DNA of 50,757 nt from Lachnospiraceae bacterium (GTDB lineage: Bacteria; Bacillota; Clostridia; Lachnospirales; Lachnospiraceae), in contig JAFUGL010000075.1 in NCBI GenBank assembly GCA_017469405.1, positions 1 through 50,757 on the forward strand. The letters are read 5' to 3'. The position numbers and the translations under genes were made by a program. The notes below the pieces were generated by a model. That model was not told the origin of the DNA and made no database searches. It saw only the letters and a list, made by a program, of their open reading frames with translations. Below, in pieces: positions 1-6,801 of this stretch (positions within the stretch are counted from its first letter, which is position 1; each line of letters opens with the position of its first letter).

Positions 1-441
1 ATAATAGTAAATGCTCTTACCGATAACAAAAACAGAACAGCTTCAAATGTTCGTAACGCATTTACAAAGGGTGGCGGAAATGTAGGAACCACAGGCTGTG
101 TTTCGTTTATGTTTGATGAAAAGGGACAGATAATCATAGATAAGGAAGAATGTGATATGGATGCAGACGACCTTATGATGATTGCATTAGATGCAGGTGC
201 GGAAGACTTTTCGGACGAAGAGGATAGCTTTGAAATCATAACCACACCGGACGACTTCACAGCAGTAAGAGAAGCACTTGAAAAAGAAAATATCCCTATG
301 GCATCTGCAGAAGTAACCATGATACCACAGAACTATGTAGAATTAACCAATGAAGACGACATCAAAAAGATGAATCGTATCCTTGATATGCTCGACGAAG
401 ACGACGACGTCCAGTCAGTATATCACAACTGGGATGAGTAA
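1..441 (+). CDS. yebC: YebC/PmpR-family protein, C-terminal part (5' end outside window)
   Basis: The reading frame is open from base 1, so the gene begins before the window; about 146 residues are visible. The first visible residues (LTDNKNRTASNVRNAFTKGG) match the conserved central block of the YebC/TACO1 family, followed by the GG-N-G-T segment and the acidic C-terminal domain (DAGAEDF, then a stretch equivalent to 'IPMASAEVTMIP'). Family members are described as DNA-binding regulators and, more recently, as translation factors that relieve ribosome stalling on polyproline; nothing here distinguishes these roles. The gene ends in a hairpin/T-run terminator and converges on the spoVA cluster. 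The M at base 109 is internal and is not the true start. Confidence 0.93.
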   Translation: MIVNALTDNKNRTASNVRNAFTKGGGNVGTTGCVSFMFDEKGQIIIDKEECDMDADDLMMIALDAGAEDFSDEEDSFEIITTPDDFTAVREALEKENIPMASAEVTMIPQNYVELTNEDDIKKMNRILDMLDEDDDVQSVYHNWDE

Positions 442-455
442 AAAAGGTGATATGT

Positions 456-489
456 AGAGGGCGATTGCGACAGCATCCGTCCTCTTTTT
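456..489 (+). terminator. Rho-independent terminator of yebC
   Basis: An AGAGG...CCTCT stem (456-460 with 481-485), extended inward by imperfect pairs, is followed immediately by TTTTT. It lies 15 bases after the yebC stop and separates it from the convergent spoVAE. Confidence 0.7.
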
Positions 490-558
490 GCGTGGACGGA
501 CTGCTGGTGCAGAACGAAGCACGCATCTATATAAAAAGCATATGCTTGTTTACCATAT

Positions 559-918
559 TTAGTTTTTTGGCATCTTTGGCTGAAAGATAAGTGATGCAAT
601 ATAAGAAAATATAAGTGCTGCCGAGGTTCCTACGGCAGCCATTTTAAAGCCGCCTCTAAACAGTCCTAAAAAACCGTCGGAATCTATACTTTCTTTTACA
701 CCCTTCCAGAGATTATATCCAAATCCCGAAAGAGGCACAGATGCACCTGCACCTGCATATTTTAAAAATGGTTCATACAGACCTACTGCACCAAGTATTA
801 CACCTGTGCATACGAGAATTACCATAACACGTCCGGGCATAAGTTTTGTATTATCCATAAGAATTTGAGCCAGCAAACATATGATGCCGCCTATTAAAAA
901 TGCTTTCACATAATCCAT
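559..918 (-). CDS. spoVAE: Stage V sporulation protein AE (SpoVAE/SpoVAEb)
   Basis: Small integral membrane protein (119 residues from the chosen start) with about four hydrophobic segments and the SpoVAE/SpoVAC-like block 'YAGAGASVPLSGFG'. SpoVA proteins form the inner-membrane channel that moves Ca-dipicolinate into the forespore and releases it on germination. I chose the ATG at 918 (MDYVKAF) over the ATG at 936 because GGAGA stands about 7 bases before 918, while 936 has no convincing ribosome site. It is the last gene of the five-gene spoVA cluster on the minus strand. The paralogous block 'FAGAGALVPITGFAN' in SpoVAC supports the family call. Confidence 0.93.
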   Translation of the reverse strand: MDYVKAFLIGGIICLLAQILMDNTKLMPGRVMVILVCTGVILGAVGLYEPFLKYAGAGASVPLSGFGYNLWKGVKESIDSDGFLGLFRGGFKMAAVGTSAALIFSYIASLIFQPKMPKN

Positions 919-955
919 ATTATTTCTCCAATTCATTTTTTTATTCTTGGCTTTC

Positions 956-1999
956 TTATTTTTGTTCTATCAAAAGAGCATGGGCGATGCCGGGGATAGT
1001 CTCACCCTCATTGTAACTTACGGTTGAAAGAAGAGCTCCTGTAGGTACAAATAAGATTCTTTTCCATTCATGTTCATTAAGTTTATGAAGGATAAGACCT
1101 GCCAAAGTAACAGCAGAACAGCCACAACCACTTCCACCACTGTGTGTATCCTGTTCACTGTTATCAAATATTTCAACACCACAGTCCATATGCTGTTTTT
1201 CAATATCTATACCATTATCACGAAGAAGCTTTATCAAAATTTCGCTTCCTACCTTGCCTAAATCACCGGTAATTATTTTATCAAAATCATTAGGCTTAAG
1301 TGACAGATCATACATAGCCTGATATATTACATCTGCAGCAGCAGGTGCCATACATGCACCCATATTCATGCTGTCCCTTACACCGTAATCAACTATTTTT
1401 CCCGTAGTAACTGCGGATATATGAGGATAACCTGACATAGGCTGATCCTTAGATGTGCATGTAACTACAAATGCACCGCTTCCTGTTACTGTCCATGTAG
1501 CTGAAAGGGGTCTCTGGTTTCCGTATTCCAGAGGAAATCTGAACTGCTTTTCAGCACCTGCAAAATGACTGCTGGTTGCGGCAAGGACATAGTCTGCATA
1601 ACCTGCGGCAACTGTCATGGCAGATAGTGAGAGCGCCTCTCCACAGGTGGAGCAGGCACCATATAAACCAAAGACAGGGATGTCAAAGTCTTTTAAACCA
1701 AAGGTTGTTCCTATAAGCTGTCCAAGCAGATCACCACCAAAGATATATCTAATATTTTCTTTGTCTATGCCTGATTTTGCAATTGCAAGTGACACGGCAC
1801 GTCTTACCATTTCAGATTCGCCTTTCTCCCATGAATCCTGACCAAAGGTGGCATCATTTTCAATTTCATCATAATATGATGCTAAAGGTCCTTTTCCTTC
1901 CATTTCTCCTACGACGGATGCATGGCTTAAAATGACGGGAGGATTATTAAATTTTATTGTTTGCTTTCCGCATTGTTCATTATTTTTTGTATTGTTCAT
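956..1999 (-). CDS. spoVAD: Stage V sporulation protein AD (SpoVAD)
   Basis: 347 residues, the usual length for SpoVAD. It has a thiolase-like fold family pattern (FGLYGACSTCGEAL near residue 113, and a Gly-rich 'HSGGSGCGCSAV' towards the C-terminus). SpoVAD binds dipicolinic acid on the outer face of the spore inner membrane and is soluble, unlike its neighbours; no transmembrane segment is visible here either. The start is supported by GCGAGGT ahead of the ATG at 1999. It sits between spoVAC (15 bases upstream) and spoVAE (37 bases downstream in the transcript). Confidence 0.96.
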   Translation of the reverse strand: MNNTKNNEQCGKQTIKFNNPPVILSHASVVGEMEGKGPLASYYDEIENDATFGQDSWEKGESEMVRRAVSLAIAKSGIDKENIRYIFGGDLLGQLIGTTFGLKDFDIPVFGLYGACSTCGEALSLSAMTVAAGYADYVLAATSSHFAGAEKQFRFPLEYGNQRPLSATWTVTGSGAFVVTCTSKDQPMSGYPHISAVTTGKIVDYGVRDSMNMGACMAPAAADVIYQAMYDLSLKPNDFDKIITGDLGKVGSEILIKLLRDNGIDIEKQHMDCGVEIFDNSEQDTHSGGSGCGCSAVTLAGLILHKLNEHEWKRILFVPTGALLSTVSYNEGETIPGIAHALLIEQK

Positions 2000-2014
2000 T
2001 TTAATACCTCGCTT

Positions 2015-2476
2015 TTATATTAATTCCGCCATGGATAAAATGTAGTAGATAAGTCCTGCACACCAGCTTGTTACTATACCAAATAAGATAACAGGTCCGG
2101 CTATAGTGAAAATCTTCACACCTTTTCCAAAGACCTCACCTTCTTTTTTATATTCAATTGTAGGTGAGGCAACAGAGTTTGCAAATCCGGTAATTGGAAC
2201 AAGAGCACCGGCACCTGCAAACTTTGCAATTCCTTTATATAAATTAAATGATGTGAGAATTACACTTGTTAATACGAGAATTATGGATGTAAAACTTGCT
2301 GCATCATCTTTTGTATAACCGAATTCCTGTATAAATAAGTCTGTTATTCCCTGACCTATGATGCAGATAAGACCACCAACCCAAAAGGCATTAAAGCAGT
2401 TTACAAATGTATTGTGCTTAGGGGTTACAGCCTCAACATATTTATTATATTCTTCATCATTTTGTTTTACTTTCAT
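2015..2476 (-). CDS. spoVAC: Stage V sporulation protein AC (SpoVAC)
   Basis: 153-residue membrane protein with four or five hydrophobic segments and the family block 'KFAGAGALVPITGFANSV' near the middle. SpoVAC is the mechanosensitive channel component of the Ca-DPA transporter in Bacillus and the minimal spoVA set in clostridia is AC-AD-AE. AAGGAG lies about 8 bases upstream of the ATG at 2476. It follows spoVAB after a gap of about 30 bases. Confidence 0.96.
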   Translation of the reverse strand: MKVKQNDEEYNKYVEAVTPKHNTFVNCFNAFWVGGLICIIGQGITDLFIQEFGYTKDDAASFTSIILVLTSVILTSFNLYKGIAKFAGAGALVPITGFANSVASPTIEYKKEGEVFGKGVKIFTIAGPVILFGIVTSWCAGLIYYILSMAELI

Positions 2477-2507
2477 ATAATGATCTCCTTTTTATGCATA
2501 TATCAGA

Positions 2508-2921
2508 TTAAAAATTTAATAGCTGAACCAGACTTCCGCAAGCTTTACCTATTGCGGCAGCTATAAGTACGTATGGCAGCCACTTACGAATTTTAAAACG
2601 ACGGGAAAGTATCGGAAAAATATTGAGGGTTTCAGCCAGTGCACCGGCCAGACATCCGACAAAGATGCCGCCGGATAAACAAAATATACTCATTCCCCAA
2701 TTATTAAAAGGAAGAGATAATTCGTATAAATAAACCAGATTAAAAAGTGTTACTCCGGATATTATGGCAGTTTCAATTATTCTTATATATTTCGCAGTTT
2801 TATATTTTTCAATCAGCTTTTGAAATACACCGAGTAGTGTGATAAAAGCTACAAATCCTGCAGCGGTTGCACTTCCGGCAATAATGCAAAAGCATAGGTA
2901 TAATATTTTTTTAATCAACAT
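2508..2921 (-). CDS. spoVAB: Stage V sporulation protein AB (SpoVAB)
   Basis: 137-residue hydrophobic protein with about four transmembrane segments and the SpoVAB-like segment 'GIFVGCLAGALAETLNIFPI' in the middle. Its start overlaps the end of spoVAA by 11 bases, suggesting translational coupling; the nearest purine-rich ribosome site lies inside spoVAA and is poorly spaced. Many clostridia keep only AC, AD and AE, so presence of AA and AB makes this a fuller spoVA set. Confidence 0.9.
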   Translation of the reverse strand: MLIKKILYLCFCIIAGSATAAGFVAFITLLGVFQKLIEKYKTAKYIRIIETAIISGVTLFNLVYLYELSLPFNNWGMSIFCLSGGIFVGCLAGALAETLNIFPILSRRFKIRKWLPYVLIAAAIGKACGSLVQLLNF

Positions 2922-3552
2922 CTATTGTTTTATTATTCCTTTCACTGTCTAAAATTATGCTTTGGTTTACATTTTGCTCATATAATCGCATTTGTACCTG
3001 AAGAGGAGTAGGGTCATCAGTGTCTTTATGATTGATACCATGATTGAAAAATATAATCATACCTATACAAAGTCCGATAGAATACATTGCAATTCCAAGT
3101 GAAAGACCTTTTGGATTTTGACTGGTATAGTCATTTGTAAAAAGTCTGTATATATCTTCCAATAGTGTTTTTGAACCAACATCGCCGTTATAGGACATTA
3201 TGGAAAAACCGGTTCCGAAAAATGCAAATATAATAAGAATTATTGTTTTTATTTTATTGCTAAGCTTTTTTATAGGAACAGGGTTTTTGTAATATACTAT
3301 AGTTTCGGATGAGCCAATAGGAATAATTATTAAATCTTTAAATGTGATGTTAATAAGTTCAATTAATTTCATTGAAGTAACTACCTGCTGCCCATCTTCG
3401 GTGTTTGGAAATGTAAAAACAAACATCTTTGACAATGTGTTATAGATATCTTTGTCGGTACAGAAGATTTTTGCTATATCACCTATATGAACTTTTCTTG
3501 AGTTGACCAAAATACTCTGTTCAAGTGACAGATAAAGAGTTTTAGTATCCAT
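2911..3552 (-). CDS. spoVAA: Stage V sporulation protein AA (SpoVAA)
   Basis: 213 residues. The soluble N-terminal domain of about 100 residues (opening YLSLEQSI, with 'VHIGDIAKIF') is followed by two hydrophobic segments near residues 103-122 and 150-170, matching the SpoVAA layout. It is the first gene of the cluster; ACGAGG lies 8 bases before the ATG at 3552. The C-terminal 40 residues are polar and variable. Assignment rests on N-terminal pattern, topology and position upstream of spoVAB-AC-AD-AE. Confidence 0.9.
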   Translation of the reverse strand: MDTKTLYLSLEQSILVNSRKVHIGDIAKIFCTDKDIYNTLSKMFVFTFPNTEDGQQVVTSMKLIELINITFKDLIIIPIGSSETIVYYKNPVPIKKLSNKIKTIILIIFAFFGTGFSIMSYNGDVGSKTLLEDIYRLFTNDYTSQNPKGLSLGIAMYSIGLCIGMIIFFNHGINHKDTDDPTPLQVQMRLYEQNVNQSIILDSERNNKTIDVD

Positions 3553-3581
3553 AATAAAAGCCTCGTTTTATTAATATTTTT

Positions 3582-3588
3582 TATAATG
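3582..3588 (-). promoter_or_regulatory. Possible sigma-G -10 element for the spoVA cluster
   Basis: Read on the minus strand this is CATTATA, fitting the sigma-G -10 pattern CATnnTA, about 30 bases before the spoVAA start. Sigma-G control of spoVA is established in Bacillus. I do not see a good -35 (GnATA) at 17-18 bases; a GCATA lies only 12 bases upstream, so the call is tentative. Confidence 0.35.
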
Positions 3589-3669
3589 TCTTGGATTTAG
3601 TATGCCTTTGATTTAATAAATTATGTATAAAAAAATAAAAATATAGTTAAATATATAAATATATTGATT

Positions 3670-3686
3670 TTGGACTATCTGTCCAA
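3670..3686 (+). promoter_or_regulatory. Perfect inverted repeat, operator candidate
   Basis: TTGGAC-TATCT-GTCCAA is a perfect 6-5-6 palindrome that ends on the first base of the -35 hexamer of the promoter at 3686. The position is typical for a repressor or activator site. The downstream gene pair encodes an XRE-type HTH protein that could be its ligand (inference). Confidence 0.5.
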
Positions 3687-3714
3687 TGACAAATTTATGT
3701 TTTTAGTGTATTAT
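3686..3714 (+). promoter_or_regulatory. Sigma-A type promoter for the 3822/4347 gene pair
   Basis: ATGACA (5 of 6 matches to TTGACA) at 3686-3691, a 17-base spacer, and TATTAT at 3709-3714. Transcription would start near 3721, leaving a leader of about 100 bases that contains the 9-base tandem repeats. Confidence 0.55.
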
Positions 3715-3780
3715 ATTGATAGAAACATATAAATGAGTAGATTTAGGATTTTTTTATGAAAAAAGAAATTCATAATAAAA

Positions 3781-3807
3781 AGGATATATAGGATATATAG
3801 GATATAT
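3781..3807 (+). repeat. Three tandem 9-base repeats next to a ribosome binding site
   Basis: AGGATATAT occurs three times in a row, followed directly by the actual Shine-Dalgarno AGGAGAG (3808-3814) and the ATG at 3822. Each unit carries an AGGA, so unit number changes would alter leader structure but not the final SD-ATG spacing. Confidence 0.85.
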
Positions 3808-3821
3808 AGGAGAGCTATATT

Positions 3822-4340
3822 ATGAAGCGCTATAATGCTATATCTAAGCGAATGCCGGATGGTAGTATAGAATATACTGTAAAATATAATTTAAAATCTG
3901 AAAATGAACTTTTCTTTATTGATGATGATTTGGATGTTGTAGTACTTAATGAACCTGATGATAAGTATATTGTTCATTTAGGACTTTTTATTGAAAAGCT
4001 TCCTTTTGATTATGCAGATGAAAAAATAAGAGTTGATGGTGAAGCATTTTGGGAGATGATAGAAAAAAATATAATTAATTATATTTTGTCGGATTATTAT
4101 AATGAAGATGATGGCTTTAGGAAGTTTGCGCTAAGCAATAATTTTGATGTATATAATATAAGAAAAGAATTGGAAAAGTCAGATGATTATGTAGATGCGT
4201 TTTGTAATTCGTTTTATAAGTTGACGGATTATTTTGATAGTTGGGCAGTCGTTAAAATAGATAATAATTCCGGTGAGATAAAAAACATTCTTTTGAAACC
4301 GAAAGAAGATAAGCATATAGAAACAGTAAAATGGGAGTGA
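3822..4340 (+). CDS. Hypothetical acidic protein
   Basis: 172 residues, strongly acidic and rich in Asp, Glu, Asn and Tyr, with no signal peptide, membrane segment or motif I recognise. The N-terminal half looks beta-rich (KRYNAISKRMPDGSIEYTVKY); the C-terminal half is more helical. AGGAGAG lies 7 bases upstream of the ATG. The gene is followed after 6 bases by a small HTH-protein gene, so the two are probably co-transcribed. The AT-rich composition (long A/T runs) exceeds that of the metabolic genes nearby, hinting at accessory origin. An acidic partner plus an HTH protein resembles a regulator/anti-regulator or toxin-antitoxin layout, but no toxin family is recognised. Confidence 0.75.
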   Translation: MKRYNAISKRMPDGSIEYTVKYNLKSENELFFIDDDLDVVVLNEPDDKYIVHLGLFIEKLPFDYADEKIRVDGEAFWEMIEKNIINYILSDYYNEDDGFRKFALSNNFDVYNIRKELEKSDDYVDAFCNSFYKLTDYFDSWAVVKIDNNSGEIKNILLKPKEDKHIETVKWE

Positions 4341-4346
4341 CAATAT

Positions 4347-4673
4347 ATGGACTGTGTAATCTATGATTTTAAATCTGTACTGCCTGAGGCGACAGGAAAA
4401 AACATTAAAAGTAAGATAAAAAAGGCCGGTTATTCTGTAAATTATATTCAAAATTATTTAAGACTCTCATGTCCGCAGCCTATATACAGATGGTTTAATG
4501 GAAAGGTTATGCCTTCACTTAATCATCTATATATGCTTAGTCGTCTTTTAAATATTCATATGGAACAATTGCTTGTTTCCGGATATATGGATAGATGCGA
4601 TGTGGACGATTATGAATGCTTAAGTATAGTATCAAGGACAATTATTTTTTCAGATTATATCAATGGTAACTAA
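4347..4673 (+). CDS. XRE-like helix-turn-helix protein
   Basis: 108 residues. Residues about 17-75 read as an XRE/Cro-type HTH: 'GKNIKSKIKKAGYSVNYIQ', then 'QPIYRWFNGKVMPSLNHLY' (recognition helix and turn), then 'LSRLLNIHMEQLL', the usual closing pattern. The protein is otherwise short, with a Cys/Asp-rich tail (GYMDRCDVDDYEC), and has no membrane segment. It begins 6 bases after the acidic protein gene and may autoregulate the promoter at 3686 through the adjacent palindrome (inference). The 3' flank is a large palindromic repeat. Confidence 0.8.
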   Translation: MDCVIYDFKSVLPEATGKNIKSKIKKAGYSVNYIQNYLRLSCPQPIYRWFNGKVMPSLNHLYMLSRLLNIHMEQLLVSGYMDRCDVDDYECLSIVSRTIIFSDYINGN

Positions 4674-4693
4674 AAAGTAATAGTCATATAAGC

Positions 4694-4850
4694 GTGTCAT
4701 GGTGTGTGAGCCTTGTCATATCATATGAGTATATCTGATTGTATAAAAATGCGCAAAGCATGGCGTTAAGTAATACGTGCCATGCGTGCGCATTTTTTAT
4801 ACAGTTAGGGTATATACAATAGATGTGACAAGGCTCATGCACCATGACAC
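4694..4850. repeat. MITE-like long imperfect palindrome, copy 1
   Basis: The ends GTGTCATGGTG(TG)TGAGCCTTGTCA and their complement at 4825-4850 pair over about 28 bases with few mismatches. A second nested pair (TGTATAAAAATGCGC... / ...GCGCATTTTTTATACA) continues the palindrome, so the whole 157 bases can fold on itself. No ORF is inside. The terminal core TGAGCCTTGTCA is shared with the palindrome at 44020-44167, which makes this a dispersed element rather than an ordinary terminator. It lies between the HTH gene and the polymerase promoter and could terminate transcription in both directions. Confidence 0.7.
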
Positions 4851-4856
4851 TTTTAT

Positions 4857-4885
4857 TTGCCTGACATTTATAATTGTGGTATGAT
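4857..4885 (+). promoter_or_regulatory. Promoter of the Y-family polymerase gene
   Basis: TTGCCT at 4857-4862, a 17-base spacer, and TATGAT at 4880-4885 preceded by TGG, giving an extended -10 (TGnTATGAT). It lies directly after the palindromic element. Its position argues against a TTG start at 4857 for the downstream gene. No GAAC-N4-GTTC LexA box is visible around it. Confidence 0.6.
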
Positions 4886-4925
4886 TATCACTGTGAAATG
4901 TAAATTTATTTACAGGAGTTTTTAT

Positions 4926-6296
4926 ATGAGTGAAAGAACTTATATAGCAATTGATTTAAAGTCCTTTTATGCATCCGTGGAGTGTGTGGAAAGAGGGCTT
5001 GACCCGCTTACGACAAGGCTTGTTGTGGCGGATGAATCACGTACGGAAAAAACCATATGTCTGGCGGTTACGCCTGCGCTTAAGGCATACGGATTATCCG
5101 GAAGGTCAAGACTTTTTGAGGTGTATCAAAAATGTGATGAGGTAAAAAGGGCAACCGGCAAGGAGCTTACTTTTATCGCAGCGGTTCCACGTATGTCTCT
5201 TTATATAGATTATTCCACAAGGATTTATGAAATATATCTAAAATATATCAGCAAGGATGATATACAGGTTTACAGCATAGATGAAGTATTTATGGATGTA
5301 ACTCATTATCTTTCCCTTTATAATATGACGGCAGAGGAATTGGCACGTACCATAATTATGGATGTGTTAAATGAAACAGGCATAACTGCAACTGCCGGCA
5401 TTGCACCTAATCTGTATCTTTGCAAGGTTGCTATGGATATAGGAGCAAAGCACACAGAGGCGGATAAGTATGGAGTGAGAATTGCGAGTCTTGACGAGAG
5501 AAGCTTCAGGGAAAAGCTATGGTCACATAAGCCGATTACGGATTTTTGGAGAACCGGTCCCGGTACTGCTAAAAGACTTGAAAAATATGGAATTCACACT
5601 ATGGGTGATATAGCAAGGATGTCGCTTTCGGATGAGGATACATTGTTTAAAGTATTTGGTATAGATGCAGAGATACTTATCGACCATGCCTGGGGATATG
5701 AGCCGTGTACCTTGGAGGATATAAAAAGGTACAAGCCAAAGACCAACAGCTTTTCTTCAGGACAGGTGCTTCAGGAACCCTATAACTTTGATAAGGCGAG
5801 AATAGTAGTGCGTGAGATGACCGAGGAACTTGTATTGGAGCTTGTGGATAAGGGACTTTCTTCTCCTTCATTTACTTTAGAAATAGGTTATGATAGAATA
5901 AATGTCGACAGCGGTGGATTTGAAGGAGAAACCAAGATAGACAGATACGGAAGAACCGTACCAAAGTCTGCACACGGAACTGCAAACTTCGGAACCTATA
6001 CATCTTCTTCAAAGAAGATTACGGATGCAGTGATCAGACTCTTTGATGAGATATTTGATAAGGATCTTATGGTTAGAAGGATAACCATAGGTGCCAATAA
6101 TGTTATGGCTGAGAGCTATGAACAATTTGATATATTTACCGATTCAAAGGATCTTGAAAAAGAAAAAAAGATGCAGCAGGCTATGATCAGTATTAAAAAA
6201 CGCTTTGGAAAAAATGCAATCTTAAAGGGAACCAATCTTGAAGAGGGTGCGACAATGAGAGACAGGCACAGGCAAATCGGAGGGCATAAGGCGTAG
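4926..6296 (+). CDS. Y-family (translesion) DNA polymerase, UmuC/ImpB/MucB type
   Basis: 456 residues from the chosen ATG. The opening 'YIAIDLKSFYASVE' holds the first catalytic Asp and the steric-gate tyrosine region. 'VYSIDEVFMDVT' near residue 115 supplies the second acidic pair. A helix-hairpin-helix region (TGPGTAKRLEKYGIHTMGDIA) precedes the little-finger domain. The layout resembles the UvrX/YqjW and UmuC-like group rather than short DinB. Start at 4926 is chosen because AGGAG lies 7 bases upstream; a TTG at 4857 in frame would lie in the promoter. The next gene is a YolD-like protein, the usual partner of these polymerases in Firmicutes. Role: error-prone synthesis across lesions. Confidence 0.93.
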   Translation: MSERTYIAIDLKSFYASVECVERGLDPLTTRLVVADESRTEKTICLAVTPALKAYGLSGRSRLFEVYQKCDEVKRATGKELTFIAAVPRMSLYIDYSTRIYEIYLKYISKDDIQVYSIDEVFMDVTHYLSLYNMTAEELARTIIMDVLNETGITATAGIAPNLYLCKVAMDIGAKHTEADKYGVRIASLDERSFREKLWSHKPITDFWRTGPGTAKRLEKYGIHTMGDIARMSLSDEDTLFKVFGIDAEILIDHAWGYEPCTLEDIKRYKPKTNSFSSGQVLQEPYNFDKARIVVREMTEELVLELVDKGLSSPSFTLEIGYDRINVDSGGFEGETKIDRYGRTVPKSAHGTANFGTYTSSSKKITDAVIRLFDEIFDKDLMVRRITIGANNVMAESYEQFDIFTDSKDLEKEKKMQQAMISIKKRFGKNAILKGTNLEEGATMRDRHRQIGGHKA

Positions 6297-6362
6297 GATT
6301 GAGATGGTTTATGAATTAATTTTTTTGTTAAAGCTTTGTGCGTTTATATAAGAGGATATAAA

Positions 6363-6770
6363 ATGACGGGATATGAGGATATTATAGATAAGGACAGACC
6401 GGTTTCAAAAAGAGCGAGGATGAGTGTTGCTGACAGAGCAAAGATATTTTCACCCTTTTCAGCACTAAAGGGCTTTGAAGAAGCTATTGAAAAAAAGAAT
6501 ATAATTATTAAGCCGAGAACAGAACTTTCGGAAGAAAGAAAGCTCGAGCTTGATGAACACTTTAAAACTATTAAGCGTTTGCTTGATAATGGCGAACATC
6601 CGATAGTTACAGTTATTTATTATCAAAAGGACAAGGAAAACCAAGATGATATCTGCCTAAAAAAAACCGGAATGGTCGCAAAGGCAGATGTTGAGTCAAG
6701 GTATATACAGATTGTTGATGAGAAGATAAGCTTTGAGGATTTGTACAGCATAAGCGGTGATATGCTGTAG
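6363..6770 (+). CDS. YolD-like protein
   Basis: 135 residues. The N-terminal 'MSVADRAKIFSPFSALKGFEEAI' region and a compact beta-rich remainder fit the YolD-like family (PF08863), which is found next to UmuC-type polymerases in Firmicutes and phages and is thought to be their functional partner. AGAGG lies 7 bases before the ATG at 6363; an in-frame TTG at 6336 would add nine residues but has no ribosome site. It follows the polymerase gene after about 65 bases, probably in the same transcript. Confidence 0.85.
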   Translation: MTGYEDIIDKDRPVSKRARMSVADRAKIFSPFSALKGFEEAIEKKNIIIKPRTELSEERKLELDEHFKTIKRLLDNGEHPIVTVIYYQKDKENQDDICLKKTGMVAKADVESRYIQIVDEKISFEDLYSISGDML

Positions 6771-6801
6771 AAGGTTTATAATATGAAAGTGTGAGTTAAA
6801 A

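Noticed and set aside
4857-4925. TTG-initiated 23-residue extension of the Y-family polymerase
   Set aside because: The TTG is the -35 region of a good promoter and lacks an SD; the ATG at 4926 has AGGAG and the family N-terminus.
4860-4925. LexA/SOS box before the translesion polymerase
   Set aside because: I looked for GAAC-N4-GTTC and near variants and found none in the promoter region.
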